64,000 nt of DNA from Phytohabitans aurantiacus (GTDB taxonomy: Bacteria > Actinomycetota > Actinomycetes > Mycobacteriales > Micromonosporaceae), in contig NZ_BSDI01000022.1 of NCBI RefSeq assembly GCF_027923225.1, positions 50,482-114,481 on the forward strand, given 5' to 3'. Position 1 is the first letter of the stretch; each line of letters starts with the position of its first letter. The notes under the pieces are model-generated. The model did not search any database and was not told where the DNA came from. It saw only the letters and a program-made list of their open reading frames with translations. This document shows positions 41,403-49,284 of the stretch, one piece after another. The translations under genes were made by a program, and so were the position numbers.

Positions 41403-42815
41403 TCAGTCGCTCCACCACGCGGTCGCGTCGTGGCCGAGTGAGGTGGAGGTCGCGATCGGCAGGGCCAATGCGGTCAACGCCGCCAGGAGGAGGGCGAGCC
41501 AGGCGGTGCGCAGGCCGGCGGCGTGCGCGACGCGGCGCCCGGTGACCAGCAGCGGCACCGACACCGACAGCAGGGCGGGGCTCGCCAGGAACCCGAACAG
41601 GTACAGCATGGCCAGGATCGCGTACAGCCACATGAACGGGTTCATGGGGTGGTAGCCGAACGGGATGAGGTCCATCGGGCCGTCGGCGTCGACCAGCCGC
41701 CGTCCGTGCGCCAGGAACAGCCCGACCACCGTGCCCCAGGCCAGCGCGAACGCGAGGTGGGCGCCGGTCATGGTCCACAGCCCGTACCGCCAGACGCGTT
41801 CGCTCGTCACCGGCGACGGCGGACCGGGGCGCGCCGGCATCGCCAGGACGAGGCTGGCCAGTAGCAGCCCGGCGGCGCCGATGCCGGCCAGCGGCCCCGC
41901 CTCGTCGAGAGCCGCCGCGGCGAACAGCGAGTCGTTGGGCGCCCAGCCGTTCTCGAGCCCCACGACCAGGCCCTCGTAGGCTCCGGCGAGGAGTGCGACG
42001 CCGGCGACGAGGAGCCCCGGCGCGACGAACAGGGCGGCCACGAGGCGCCCGCGCAGGCCGTGCCGCCAGAACCGCCGCAGCGTCCACGCGGCCAGCAGCC
42101 AACCGGTGGCGAACCCGGCGCACGCGGCTACGCCCACCAGCGCCGTCATCCAGCGCGCCGCCTGCCCGTACACCGCCACCTGCAGCGGATCCGTGCCGGA
42201 CACTCCGGAGTAGCCCCGTACGAGGATCACCTGGTCGTCCCTGCTGCCCCAGAAGCCGGCGGTGTGGTCGCCTGGCCGGATTGGGTGGACCTGCCAGCCG
42301 GCCGCCGCCAGGCGGCGGTGCGCCTCCGCGACCGAGTCCGTGAATGTCTCGCCGGCGGGGGGAACGTAGCTGTACTCGATCCGCGCCGAGCCCGGCCGCA
42401 ACTCCCGCGGCGCGGCCTCGTCGCCGTAGCCGAGCTCCAGTGGAGCGTCGTATCGGGTGGGGGAGCCGGACAGGGGGAACGGCATCGCGGTGTCGGCGGC
42501 GGCCCGCGCCGCGACAGCGTCGGGTGCGGGCGCGGCGGTGGGCCAGGCGAGGACCCCGATCGCCGCCGCCGTGGCGAGGCCCACGAAGGCGGCCACGAGG
42601 GCCGCGTAGGCCAGGTGCGCCTCGAACATCGGGCGGCGGGGGAGCGCGAACCGGCACCGCACGCCGCCCAGGAGCAGGTCGAGCGCGTCCCGCGGGTGCG
42701 GACGGCGCTGACCCGGCTCGGCCGCGTCGAGCAGGGTGGTCAGCATCTCGGCGCCGCGCTCGCGCCGGTACCAGCGGGGGTACGCGTGCAGCAGCAACTG
42801 GTACCAGCGGGTCAC
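41403..42815 (-). CDS. Permease-like membrane protein with PadR-associated N-terminal domain
   Basis: The 470-residue protein opens WYQLLLHAYPRWYRRERGAEMLTTLLDAA, the small helical domain seen in membrane proteins co-encoded with PadR regulators. It has one membrane helix near residue 75, an extracytoplasmic domain (residues 100-215, SYVPPAGETFTDSVAEAHRRLAAAGW), and about six more helices between residues 235 and 460. GTG 42815 overlaps the PadR stop (GTGA), as in the conserved PadR-permease pairs of actinobacteria. The transported or sensed compound is unknown. A TGATCA-bounded hairpin follows the stop. Confidence 0.75.
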   Translation of the reverse strand: MTRWYQLLLHAYPRWYRRERGAEMLTTLLDAAEPGQRRPHPRDALDLLLGGVRCRFALPRRPMFEAHLAYAALVAAFVGLATAAAIGVLAWPTAAPAPDAVAARAAADTAMPFPLSGSPTRYDAPLELGYGDEAAPRELRPGSARIEYSYVPPAGETFTDSVAEAHRRLAAAGWQVHPIRPGDHTAGFWGSRDDQVILVRGYSGVSGTDPLQVAVYGQAARWMTALVGVAACAGFATGWLLAAWTLRRFWRHGLRGRLVAALFVAPGLLVAGVALLAGAYEGLVVGLENGWAPNDSLFAAAALDEAGPLAGIGAAGLLLASLVLAMPARPGPPSPVTSERVWRYGLWTMTGAHLAFALAWGTVVGLFLAHGRRLVDADGPMDLIPFGYHPMNPFMWLYAILAMLYLFGFLASPALLSVSVPLLVTGRRVAHAAGLRTAWLALLLAALTALALPIATSTSLGHDATAWWSD

Positions 42816-43159
42816 CCGGCACCGCCCGGTGCCGGGCGCAGGCGGCCGGCCTTGCGCAGCCGGGCGGCGGCGAGGCTGGCGTTGGTGCGCAGCCGCTCCA
42901 CCTCCGCCTGCAACTGGGCCGCGCCGTCGTCGGTGAGCCGGTAGTACCGGCGCAGCCGCCCGTCGACGGCCTCCTCCCGGTCGACGACCACCAGGCCGTC
43001 GTCGGTCAGGCGGTCGAGCGCCGCGTACAGCGTGCCGGCGCGCAGCTTGAGCCGGCCGGCGGACAGCTCGGACACGGACTGCATGACGCCGTATCCGTGC
43101 AGCGGCTCCTCGGCCAGCGCGGTGAGTATGAAGAACGTCGGTTCCTGGACAGCAGCCAC
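42812..43159 (-). CDS. PadR-family transcriptional regulator
   Basis: The 115-residue protein is a short PadR repressor: QEPTFFILTALAEEPLHGYGVMQSVSELSAGRLKLRAGTLYAALDRLTDDGLV (winged helix, residues 4-60), then RRYYRLTDDGAAQLQAEVERLR. I prefer GTG 43159, which has TACGTT at -12 to -7 and so a leaderless transcript; a TTG at 43195 lies inside the operator-like repeat. It is coupled to the membrane protein at 41403 by a GTGA overlap. It likely autoregulates the pair through ATGCCG-TCAAT-CGGCAT upstream. Confidence 0.87.
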   Translation of the reverse strand: MAAVQEPTFFILTALAEEPLHGYGVMQSVSELSAGRLKLRAGTLYAALDRLTDDGLVVVDREEAVDGRLRRYYRLTDDGAAQLQAEVERLRTNASLAAARLRKAGRLRPAPGGAG

Positions 43160-43185
43160 CGCGTCAACGTACCGGCTATCGGTAT

Positions 43186-43202
43186 ATGCCGTCAATCGGC
43201 AT
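43186..43202. promoter_or_regulatory. Candidate PadR operator
   Basis: ATGCCG (43186-43191), TCAAT, CGGCAT (43197-43202) form a 6-bp-arm inverted repeat 27-43 bp upstream of the preferred PadR start. It overlaps the expected -35 region. Confidence 0.5.
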
Positions 43203-43214
43203 CAGTAATCCACT

Positions 43215-43268
43215 GTGATCAGGGCGTCCCTCAAGTCGTTAGAGCGACTTGAGGGACGCCCTGATCAC
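43215..43268. repeat. Perfect hairpin, 24-bp arms, bounded by GTGATCA
   Basis: The arms at 43215-43238 and 43245-43268 are perfect complements with loop TTAGAG. The outer ends are GTGATCAGGGCG and CGCCCTGATCAC. It overlaps the stop codon of the Gfo/Idh gene (43265), so it probably serves as its terminator. Confidence 0.9.
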
Positions 43269-44374
43269 GGGAGGAGGGTGCGCCAGGAGTCCTTCGGGGT
43301 CAGCGGCACGGGCGCCGGGCGCTCCATGGTGGTGGTCAGCTCGATCCGGCGCCCCTCGGTCGCCGAGCTCAGCAGGGCGGTCATCGCCTCCAGTACGTGC
43401 AGGGCCACCTCGCCGCTGGCCCGCGGCGCCCGCTGCCCGTCGGCCGCGATCTGGTCGAGCAGGCCCAGACCCCGGCCGCCGCCGGCGAACCCCGCGGACG
43501 TCGCGAGCGTGCGCCACCCGGTACCGCCCAGCTCGAAGAGGCGCACCTCGCCGTCGAACTGGTTCGGGTCCGGTACGCAGAGGCTGCCCGTCTCGCCGTG
43601 CACCTCGATCGGCGCCGCCGTCGTGGCCACCCCGTCGAAGCTGGTCGTGATCGTCGACAGGGCGCCGTTCGCGTGTTCGAGCACGCCGGACACGTGGCTG
43701 TCGACCTCGACGGGGATGGTCTGCCCGGTACGCGGGCCGGAGCCGATGACCCGCTCGCGGCGCAGCCGGCTCGACGCGCCGGTGACCGCGCGGATCGGGC
43801 CCAGCAGGTGGACGAGCGCGGTGACGTAGTACGGGCCCATGTCGAGCAGCGGGCCGCCGCCGGCGGTGTAGTAGAAGTCGGGGTTGGGGTGCCAGCGCTC
43901 GTGTCCCGGCGTGAACATGACCGCCGTCGCGCTCTGCGGCCGCCCGATCAGGCCGGTGTCGATCGCGGCGCGCGCGGTCTGGGTACCCGTGCCCAGGACC
44001 GTGTCCGGAGCGCAACCGATCACGACGCCCGCCGCGCTCGCGCGGTCGATGATCGCGCGGGCGTCCGGGAAGGTGACGGCGAGCGGCTTCTCGGCGTACA
44101 CGTCGCGGCCGCGCTCGATCGCGGCATGCGCGATCTGGGCGTGCGCGGCCGGGACGGTCAGGTTGACCACGGTTCGCACGTCGGGGCTGTCGAGCAGCCG
44201 CTCGACGCTGAGCGCCTCGGCACCGGGAAGTTCGGCGGCGATCGCCGCCGAGCGGGAGGCGTCGAGGTCGGCCACCGCGGCGACGCGCACCGAGGGATGT
44301 CCGGCGAGGGTGTCCAGGTACTGCCGGGAGATGACGCCGAGACCTACGATGCCGATGCCGTGCGGGTCGCCCAC
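43265..44374 (-). CDS. Gfo/Idh/MocA-family oxidoreductase
   Basis: The 369-residue protein has an N-terminal NAD(P) Rossmann domain (GIGIVGLGVISRQYLDTLAG) and the family motif DVYAEKPLAVTFPDARAI (the EKP lysine near residue 97). The C-terminal alpha/beta domain holds GGGPLLDMGPYYVTALVHLLG. Such enzymes oxidise or epimerise sugars and cyclitols. GTG 44374 overlaps the end of the ThuA gene by about 31 bases. Gfo/Idh plus ThuA is a recurrent sugar-catabolic pair in actinobacteria. The substrate is not defined here. Confidence 0.9.
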   Translation of the reverse strand: MGDPHGIGIVGLGVISRQYLDTLAGHPSVRVAAVADLDASRSAAIAAELPGAEALSVERLLDSPDVRTVVNLTVPAAHAQIAHAAIERGRDVYAEKPLAVTFPDARAIIDRASAAGVVIGCAPDTVLGTGTQTARAAIDTGLIGRPQSATAVMFTPGHERWHPNPDFYYTAGGGPLLDMGPYYVTALVHLLGPIRAVTGASSRLRRERVIGSGPRTGQTIPVEVDSHVSGVLEHANGALSTITTSFDGVATTAAPIEVHGETGSLCVPDPNQFDGEVRLFELGGTGWRTLATSAGFAGGGRGLGLLDQIAADGQRAPRASGEVALHVLEAMTALLSSATEGRRIELTTTMERPAPVPLTPKDSWRTLLP

Positions 44375-45060
44375 AGCATGCCCCTTTCGATGATCGTGCG
44401 GACGGTGGGGTTCTCCAGCACGTCGAGACTGTGACCGGGCGTCGTCACGACGATCCGCCCGGCCCCCCAGCGCCGGGTCCAGACCGCCGGCGAGGTGATC
44501 GGCCGGTGCCACGGGTGCCACGGCTGGGTCGGGTGGGTGGTGGTGGCGAGTACGTCGATGAGGTCGTCGTGCAGCACCCAGTACTGCTCGGTCCGCAGGT
44601 CGAAGTCGTCGACGCCGGCGGTGACCGGGTGCGTTCGGCCGAGGTCGGTGACGTTGACCGTGTACGGCAGGAAGTTGTCGCGCTCGTCGCCGACCCGCTC
44701 GCACGGCTCCTTGCCCGGGTGGGTCGCGAACTGGCCGCCCACCAGCTGCAGATAGTCCGACGACGCGCGGAACGAGTCGCAGATGCCGCCGTGCCAGCCG
44801 GTGAACCCGGTGCCGGCCTCGACGGCGGTGCGCAGGCCCGCGACCTGGTCGCCGGTGATCTGCGACATCGTGACGCACTGGACGATCAGGTCGGTGGCGG
44901 CGAGCGCCTCGGCGTCGGCGTACACCTCCGTCGTCTCCTCGACCCGGACCGCGTACCCGTTGCCTTCGAGGAAGGGGATGAACAGCTCGGTCGCCCGGAC
45001 CGGCTGGTGCCCCTCCCATCCGCCTCGCACCACCAGCGCCGCCCGCGTCATCTCCACCAC
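44344..45060 (-). CDS. ThuA-like (trehalose-utilization) domain protein
   Basis: The 238-residue protein has the glutamine-amidotransferase-like ThuA fold: AALVVRGGWEGHQPVRATELFIPFL, the loop GTGFTGWHGGICDSFRASSDYLQLVGG, and HPVTAGVDDFDLRTEQYW. The ThuA family is linked to uptake or processing of disaccharides but its chemistry is poorly known. Starts at GTG 45060 or 45057 are possible; TAGTTT upstream fits a leaderless transcript from 45057. It is coupled to the Gfo/Idh gene. A 16-bp palindrome lies in the divergent gap. Confidence 0.87.
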   Translation of the reverse strand: MVEMTRAALVVRGGWEGHQPVRATELFIPFLEGNGYAVRVEETTEVYADAEALAATDLIVQCVTMSQITGDQVAGLRTAVEAGTGFTGWHGGICDSFRASSDYLQLVGGQFATHPGKEPCERVGDERDNFLPYTVNVTDLGRTHPVTAGVDDFDLRTEQYWVLHDDLIDVLATTTHPTQPWHPWHRPITSPAVWTRRWGAGRIVVTTPGHSLDVLENPTVRTIIERGMLWATRTASAS

Positions 45061-45072
45061 TTGAAACTATCT

Positions 45073-45088
45073 CGCCGTGATCACGGCG
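45073..45088. promoter_or_regulatory. 16-bp perfect palindrome in a divergent promoter
   Basis: CGCCGTGATCACGGCG lies between the divergent ThuA and SWIM-protein genes, within 13-28 bp of the ThuA start. It contains the same GTGATCAC core that caps the long hairpins at 41339 and 43215. Confidence 0.5.
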
Positions 45089-45149
45089 CTCGCGCGCGGT
45101 GAGTGCGGAGTGGGAGGGGGTGCGTTGGGATGGCGTAGGGTCGGCGGCC

Positions 45150-45992
45150 GTGGCAGTGCGAATCGACATCGAGGCGTTCGGCGAGGCGATCCGGCCCGCG
45201 ACGCGTGAGGCGGCGTCCGCGCTCCGGCGCGCGGGCGCTGTCAGCGGGTTGGAGGAGGCCGGGGGAGGGGCGCAGGCGGTCGTCCGCGACGGTGCCAGGA
45301 TCCTGCAGCCCTGGATCGGCATCGTCGACGGTGCGTTCACCGGCGAGTGTGAGTGTCGCGGCGACGGCGGGCTGTGCGCCCACGCGGTCGCGGTGGCGCT
45401 GGCCGCGTTCGACGACGACCTGCGCTGGTCCGGCGCCGCCGTGCCGCCCAGCGCCGCGGAGGTGCCGTCCGAGCGGCTGCGGTACGCGGCGGCGGTGGAG
45501 CGGCTCGCGCCCCGGCAACTGGCCGCGCTCGTGGTCGACCAGGCCGCCGACGACCGGCTGTTCGCCACGGTGTTGCTGCGTACCGCCGGGATGCTCGACG
45601 CGGCCGACCACGAGGACGCCCAACGCCGGCTGCGCGTGCTGGTGGAGACGTCGGCGGTGGTCACTCGCGGGCCGTACTGGGAGATAAGCCACGTGGAGGA
45701 GGCGGGCCTGCGGCTCGCGGCGGAGGCCACGGTGCTGTGCGAACTGCCGGCCACCACGGAGGCGCTCGACCTGGTCGAGCGGGCCATCCTCGTCTGGGAC
45801 GGGCTGGCCGGACACCTGATCGACGCTCATGAGGTCAGGGGTGTCGATCCCGAGGAGGTCGGCAACCCGCTCGTCGAGGCGTACATCGACCTGTTTGAGC
45901 AGCTCGACCCCGATCCCGCCGAGCTGTCACAGCGCCTCAGCCAGCTGGCGGACAAGTGCCCCAACGGCACTGTGGACCTTGACGTGCTCTGA
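45150..45992 (+). CDS. SWIM-type zinc-finger-like protein of unknown function
   Basis: The 280-residue protein contains GECECRGDGGLCAHAVAVALA near residues 68-88, a C-x-C...C-x-H pattern diagnostic of SWIM zinc fingers. The rest is helical (AAAVERLAPRQLAALVVDQAADDRLF and repeats of VERAILVWDGL type), as in bacterial SWIM proteins. GTG 45150 lies 8 bases after TAGGGT (45136-45141), consistent with a leaderless mRNA; upstream in-frame GTG codons are less likely. SWIM domains bind nucleic acid or protein. No partner gene is evident. Confidence 0.7.
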   Translation: MAVRIDIEAFGEAIRPATREAASALRRAGAVSGLEEAGGGAQAVVRDGARILQPWIGIVDGAFTGECECRGDGGLCAHAVAVALAAFDDDLRWSGAAVPPSAAEVPSERLRYAAAVERLAPRQLAALVVDQAADDRLFATVLLRTAGMLDAADHEDAQRRLRVLVETSAVVTRGPYWEISHVEEAGLRLAAEATVLCELPATTEALDLVERAILVWDGLAGHLIDAHEVRGVDPEEVGNPLVEAYIDLFEQLDPDPAELSQRLSQLADKCPNGTVDLDVL

Positions 45993-46058
45993 GACCAGCC
46001 CAGACGCTACGATCTTGCACGCGGCGTGGTCGTCAACCGCAAACACGGCCACGCCGCT

Positions 46059-46611
46059 TCACACTCGCTCGCGCAACCACCGCTCGAACTCGACGGCGAC
46101 GATGCGCTCATCGTGCACACCGTCCGCGCCGGCGGAGGCCAGCCAGACGATCGGCGGCCCCATGACGGCGGGGTCCAGATACGTGCGCCCCTCGGGGACG
46201 GCGTCGAGGGGCAGCATCCCGGTGGCGGTCGGACCTCCGGGCAGCAGCAGGTTGACGGTCACGCCGGTGCCGCGCAGGTCGGCGGCCATGACCCGCGAGA
46301 GCGCCTCGCTGCCAGAAGCCCTGCGGTTGTGTCATGAAACGCGCGTTGACGGTACGCATGCCCAGGCCGGCGTTGTTCACCAGCATGTCGATGCCGCCCA
46401 GCCGGGACCATGCCTCGTCGACGCCGCTGGCCACCGACGCCTCGTCCCGGACGTCCATCTCGATGCCGACGGCGCCGCGTATCCCGGCGGCGAAGGAGGC
46501 GGCGCGCCGCCCGGATCGCCCGGTCAGCGCGACCGTCGCGCCCGTCGCGGCCAGGGCGGAGGCCATGGCCGCACCCAGCCCGCTCGTGCCTCCGGTCACC
46601 AGCACCCTCAT
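46059..46611 (-). pseudogene. SDR gene with internal deletion and frameshift
   Basis: From ATG 46611 the frame reads a good SDR start (MRVLVTGGTSGLGAAMASALAATGATVALTGRSG, then DMLVNNAGLGMRTVNARFMTQPQGFW). Near 46312 it jumps directly to sequence matching the SDR region beyond the active site (EALSRVMAADLRGTGVTVNLLLPGG) in another frame, which runs to 46059 (FERWLRERV). About 70 residues, including the catalytic Ser and Tyr-x3-Lys, are deleted. The product cannot be an active reductase. Confidence 0.85.
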
Positions 46612-46703
46612 GACCCGATGGTCCAACTTGGAGCGCACTCGAAGTCAAGGACGTGCGCGGGGCGCTGGAGCCGTGTCGCGGCGGGTGGGACAGAATGCCC
46701 CGC

Positions 46704-47411
46704 ATGGGCCTTGATCTTTACGTTGGACCGCTGACGCGTTACCACCTGGGTAACTGGCAGACCATCATGCAGCAGATCGGCGCGCAGAACGGGTACGACG
46801 TGCGCATCGTCCGGGCGCACGAGGAGGAGGAAACCGAGACCGACCCGGCTGTCGTGTACGACGCCGTGCGGGATTGGCAGCAGTGGCTCGGCGAGGCGCT
46901 CGGCAGTCCCGCCGCCTGGTTGGAGAGCGCGACGCAGCCGTACTGGACCGACAAGCCCGACTGGGACGGCTTCGGCGCCGTCATCCTGCTCGCCGCCTAC
47001 GACGAGCGCCCGGACCTGCGTCCAGCCCCCGGGTCCAAGCAGGACAGTCCGCGCGAGTTCAGCGACGCTCCCGCGTACCAGGCGGCATCGGAGCAGCCGC
47101 AGCGGTACATCAGCCTGCTGGCCGGCGTGGAATGGTGGCTGCCGTTGACCGAGGACCCGGTGGTGATCGAGGCGCCCCGGCCCAACGGGGAGCCGATCCG
47201 GATGGCCTCCATCGACCGCCTGGCCGGGGAGCTGCGCCTGCTCAGCGAGCGGACCAACGTCTTCGCCGGGCGTGACCCGAAAGAGTTCCGGAGCGACCCG
47301 CCCGACGCGGGCGCCTCGGTGGAGGAGACCGCGCGGTTCGGCCTCGCGGTGATGCTCGAGCTCGTCGAGAAGGCGCTCCAGCACCGCCAGCCACTCCTCA
47401 TGGACTACTGA
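46704..47411 (+). CDS. Conserved protein of unknown function
   Basis: The 235-residue acidic protein begins MGLDLYVGPLTRYHLGNWQTIMQQIG and is rich in Trp (WQQWLGEALGSPAAWLESATQPYW, VEWWLPL). There is no signal peptide or membrane helix. I do not recognise a named domain. ATG 46704 fits a leaderless start after CAGAAT. A strong hairpin terminator follows. Codon usage matches the neighbours, so it is a real gene. Confidence 0.72.
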   Translation: MGLDLYVGPLTRYHLGNWQTIMQQIGAQNGYDVRIVRAHEEEETETDPAVVYDAVRDWQQWLGEALGSPAAWLESATQPYWTDKPDWDGFGAVILLAAYDERPDLRPAPGSKQDSPREFSDAPAYQAASEQPQRYISLLAGVEWWLPLTEDPVVIEAPRPNGEPIRMASIDRLAGELRLLSERTNVFAGRDPKEFRSDPPDAGASVEETARFGLAVMLELVEKALQHRQPLLMDY

Positions 47412-47415
47412 CGGT

Positions 47416-47448
47416 GATGCCCAGCCCGGCGCCGCCGGGCTGGGCATC
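47416..47448. terminator. Bidirectional hairpin terminator
   Basis: Perfect 15-bp arms (GATGCCCAGCCCGGC at 47416-47430, complement at 47434-47448) with a 3-base loop lie between the convergent stops at 47411 and 47458. Confidence 0.88.
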
Positions 47449-47457
47449 GGTTCCACA

Positions 47458-48603
47458 TCAGATCTTGACGGTCTCGACGCTGAGCACGTCCTTCAGGTCG
47501 TACGCGCCGTCCTTCTCCGGTGCCACGACCCGGCCCAACCGCAGCGTGTCGTCGTCGGCCCAGGCCATCAACCCCAGGCCGCCGAACTGGACGCGCCCGT
47601 CGAAGTCGCGCCCGACCACCTCCCGGCCGGTGTTCAGGTCCGAGACGACCAGCCGGGTCTTGCCCGCCCCCGTCGGGTAGGCGTGGGCGATGTGGCGTCC
47701 GTCGGGCGACAGCCGGATCAGGCCGATGAGGTCGCAGTTGGAGCCGCACACGCGGATGCCGGCTGAGTCGGCGCCGCTTCCGTCGAGGTTCACCACCTTG
47801 GCGAGGGTGCCGAGGTTTTCGCCCTTCTCGAGGATGGCGCGCCCGCCGCCGACGGCCACGAGCTGCCAGTTCTGCGCGAGGTACTGGCTTATCCGCGAGG
47901 CGGCTGGCACGTCCGCCTCGGTGCCCGTCGCCAGATCGTGCCGCACGAGCCGCTCGCCGCGCAGGATGTACGCCGCGTCGCCGGTGACCCCGGGCATCCG
48001 GGTGGTGCCGTTGGCGGCGCCCAGGTCGCGCTTGGTGGTCGTCTGGCCGTCCTTGTCCAGCACGACGAGCGTGTAGCGCATGTCCATGACGGCCGTGCCA
48101 TCCGGCTTCGTGGCGCCGTCCGACCGGTCCCACGCGCCGAAGACCACCACCCGGCCGTCCGGCAGACCGACCACGCTGTCCTGCATCATGTCCAGGTCGG
48201 GGTTGTCATTCAGGAGGACAGGCCCGGAATCGGTGATCTCCACGAGCCCTTCCGGGACGCGGACCCCGACCCCGCCGTCCTTGTCGTCGAGTTTCGTGGG
48301 CCTGCGGATGCCCTCAAGGCCACCGCCGCCGAAACCGTAGACGTACATTCGCTGTGCGGGGACGGTCGCCGGCGCCGCCGGATCCGGCCCGGGCGTGGGC
48401 CGCAGCACCAGCGGCACCGCCACCAGCGCCGCCAGCGCGGTGACGCCGGCCAGCGCCGTCGTGAGCACCGTCCGGCGGCGTTGGGCCTGCCGCCGCGGCG
48501 CCACGTGCCCCAGTTGGTGCCCGCCCGGCGGCAGCGCCGCCGCCGCGTCGCGGACGATGGCGCTCAGGTCCTCGGGGAGCGCCTCTTCTCGTACTGTCGT
48601 CAT
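47458..48603 (-). CDS. Membrane-anchored protein co-encoded with a SigE-type sigma factor
   Basis: The 381-residue protein has a cytoplasmic N-terminus (MTTVREEALPEDLSAIVRDAAAALPPGGHQLGHVAPRR), one membrane helix (VLTTALAGVTALAALVAVPLVL, about 50-72) and an extracytoplasmic beta-rich domain with WD/propeller-like elements (LSPDGRHIAHAYPTGAGKTRLVVSDLNTGREVV). Its ATG overlaps the sigma-factor stop (ATGA). This is the usual layout of actinobacterial SigE-family loci, in which the partner may sense the cell envelope and modulate the sigma factor. It lacks a recognisable zinc anti-sigma motif. Confidence 0.72.
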   Translation of the reverse strand: MTTVREEALPEDLSAIVRDAAAALPPGGHQLGHVAPRRQAQRRRTVLTTALAGVTALAALVAVPLVLRPTPGPDPAAPATVPAQRMYVYGFGGGGLEGIRRPTKLDDKDGGVGVRVPEGLVEITDSGPVLLNDNPDLDMMQDSVVGLPDGRVVVFGAWDRSDGATKPDGTAVMDMRYTLVVLDKDGQTTTKRDLGAANGTTRMPGVTGDAAYILRGERLVRHDLATGTEADVPAASRISQYLAQNWQLVAVGGGRAILEKGENLGTLAKVVNLDGSGADSAGIRVCGSNCDLIGLIRLSPDGRHIAHAYPTGAGKTRLVVSDLNTGREVVGRDFDGRVQFGGLGLMAWADDDTLRLGRVVAPEKDGAYDLKDVLSVETVKI

Positions 48604-49127
48604 CCTCGTTCCTCCGTCACGATGCCCCGGAGCGCAGCCAGGCCACGGGCTAGTCGGCTCTTCACGGTGCCCTCGGCGATGCCCAGGGCGGTCGCGGTCT
48701 CGGCGGTCGACAGGTCCAGCAGGACCCGGCACACCACCACGGCCCGCTGCGGTCGCGGCAGTCGCCCCAGCGCTTCGAGCGCGAACTGGCCGGCCGGGTC
48801 GCCGGCGGCCGCCGCGGTCATCGGGTGCTCGGGCATCGGCCGTTCCCGGCGCAGCTTCTGCCACCACGAGGTGCCCCAGTTCGACCCGACCCGATACACC
48901 CAGCCACCCGGATTGTCGTAGGTCGACAGCCGGTCCCATCGGGCGTAGGCGCGCGCCATGGCCTCATCGGTGGCTTCGCGGGCCAGTTCCACGTTGCCGA
49001 GCGTCAGTGCCAGCGCGCGGTACACGCGGTCGACGTGGCTGCGGTAGAAGGCTTCGAACGATCGATCATCGGCCGGGCCCGCCTCGTCGGCGGGCCCGGC
49101 TCGTTCGCGGGTCGATTGGAGGTTCAT
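48600..49127 (-). CDS. ECF RNA polymerase sigma factor, SigE family
   Basis: The 175-residue sigma factor has region 2 (FEAFYRSHVDRVYRALALTLGNVELAREATDEAMARAYARWDRL) and region 4 (LGRLPRPQRAVVVCRVLLDLSTAETATALGIAEGTVKSRLARGLAALR). The linker between them includes NPGGWVYRVGSNWGTSWWQKLRRERP. It matches the short SigE-type ECF factors abundant in streptomycetes and Micromonosporaceae. ATG 49127 has no ribosome-binding site, so the mRNA may be leaderless. It is coupled to the membrane protein at 47458. Confidence 0.9.
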   Translation of the reverse strand: MNLQSTRERAGPADEAGPADDRSFEAFYRSHVDRVYRALALTLGNVELAREATDEAMARAYARWDRLSTYDNPGGWVYRVGSNWGTSWWQKLRRERPMPEHPMTAAAAGDPAGQFALEALGRLPRPQRAVVVCRVLLDLSTAETATALGIAEGTVKSRLARGLAALRGIVTEERG

Positions 49128-49284
49128 GCGAAGTACACCGTTTACGGCTCCGATCGGTTCCCGGCTTACCAACAGGCTCCAAGAGTGCCCGATCGGGCCT
49201 TGGGTGAGCGAGGGCTGAACCGCCGGTGAATGGCGGACTTCTCGCAGGTCAAGGCAGGTTTGACGGTGGCGGAGCGGTGGCCGC

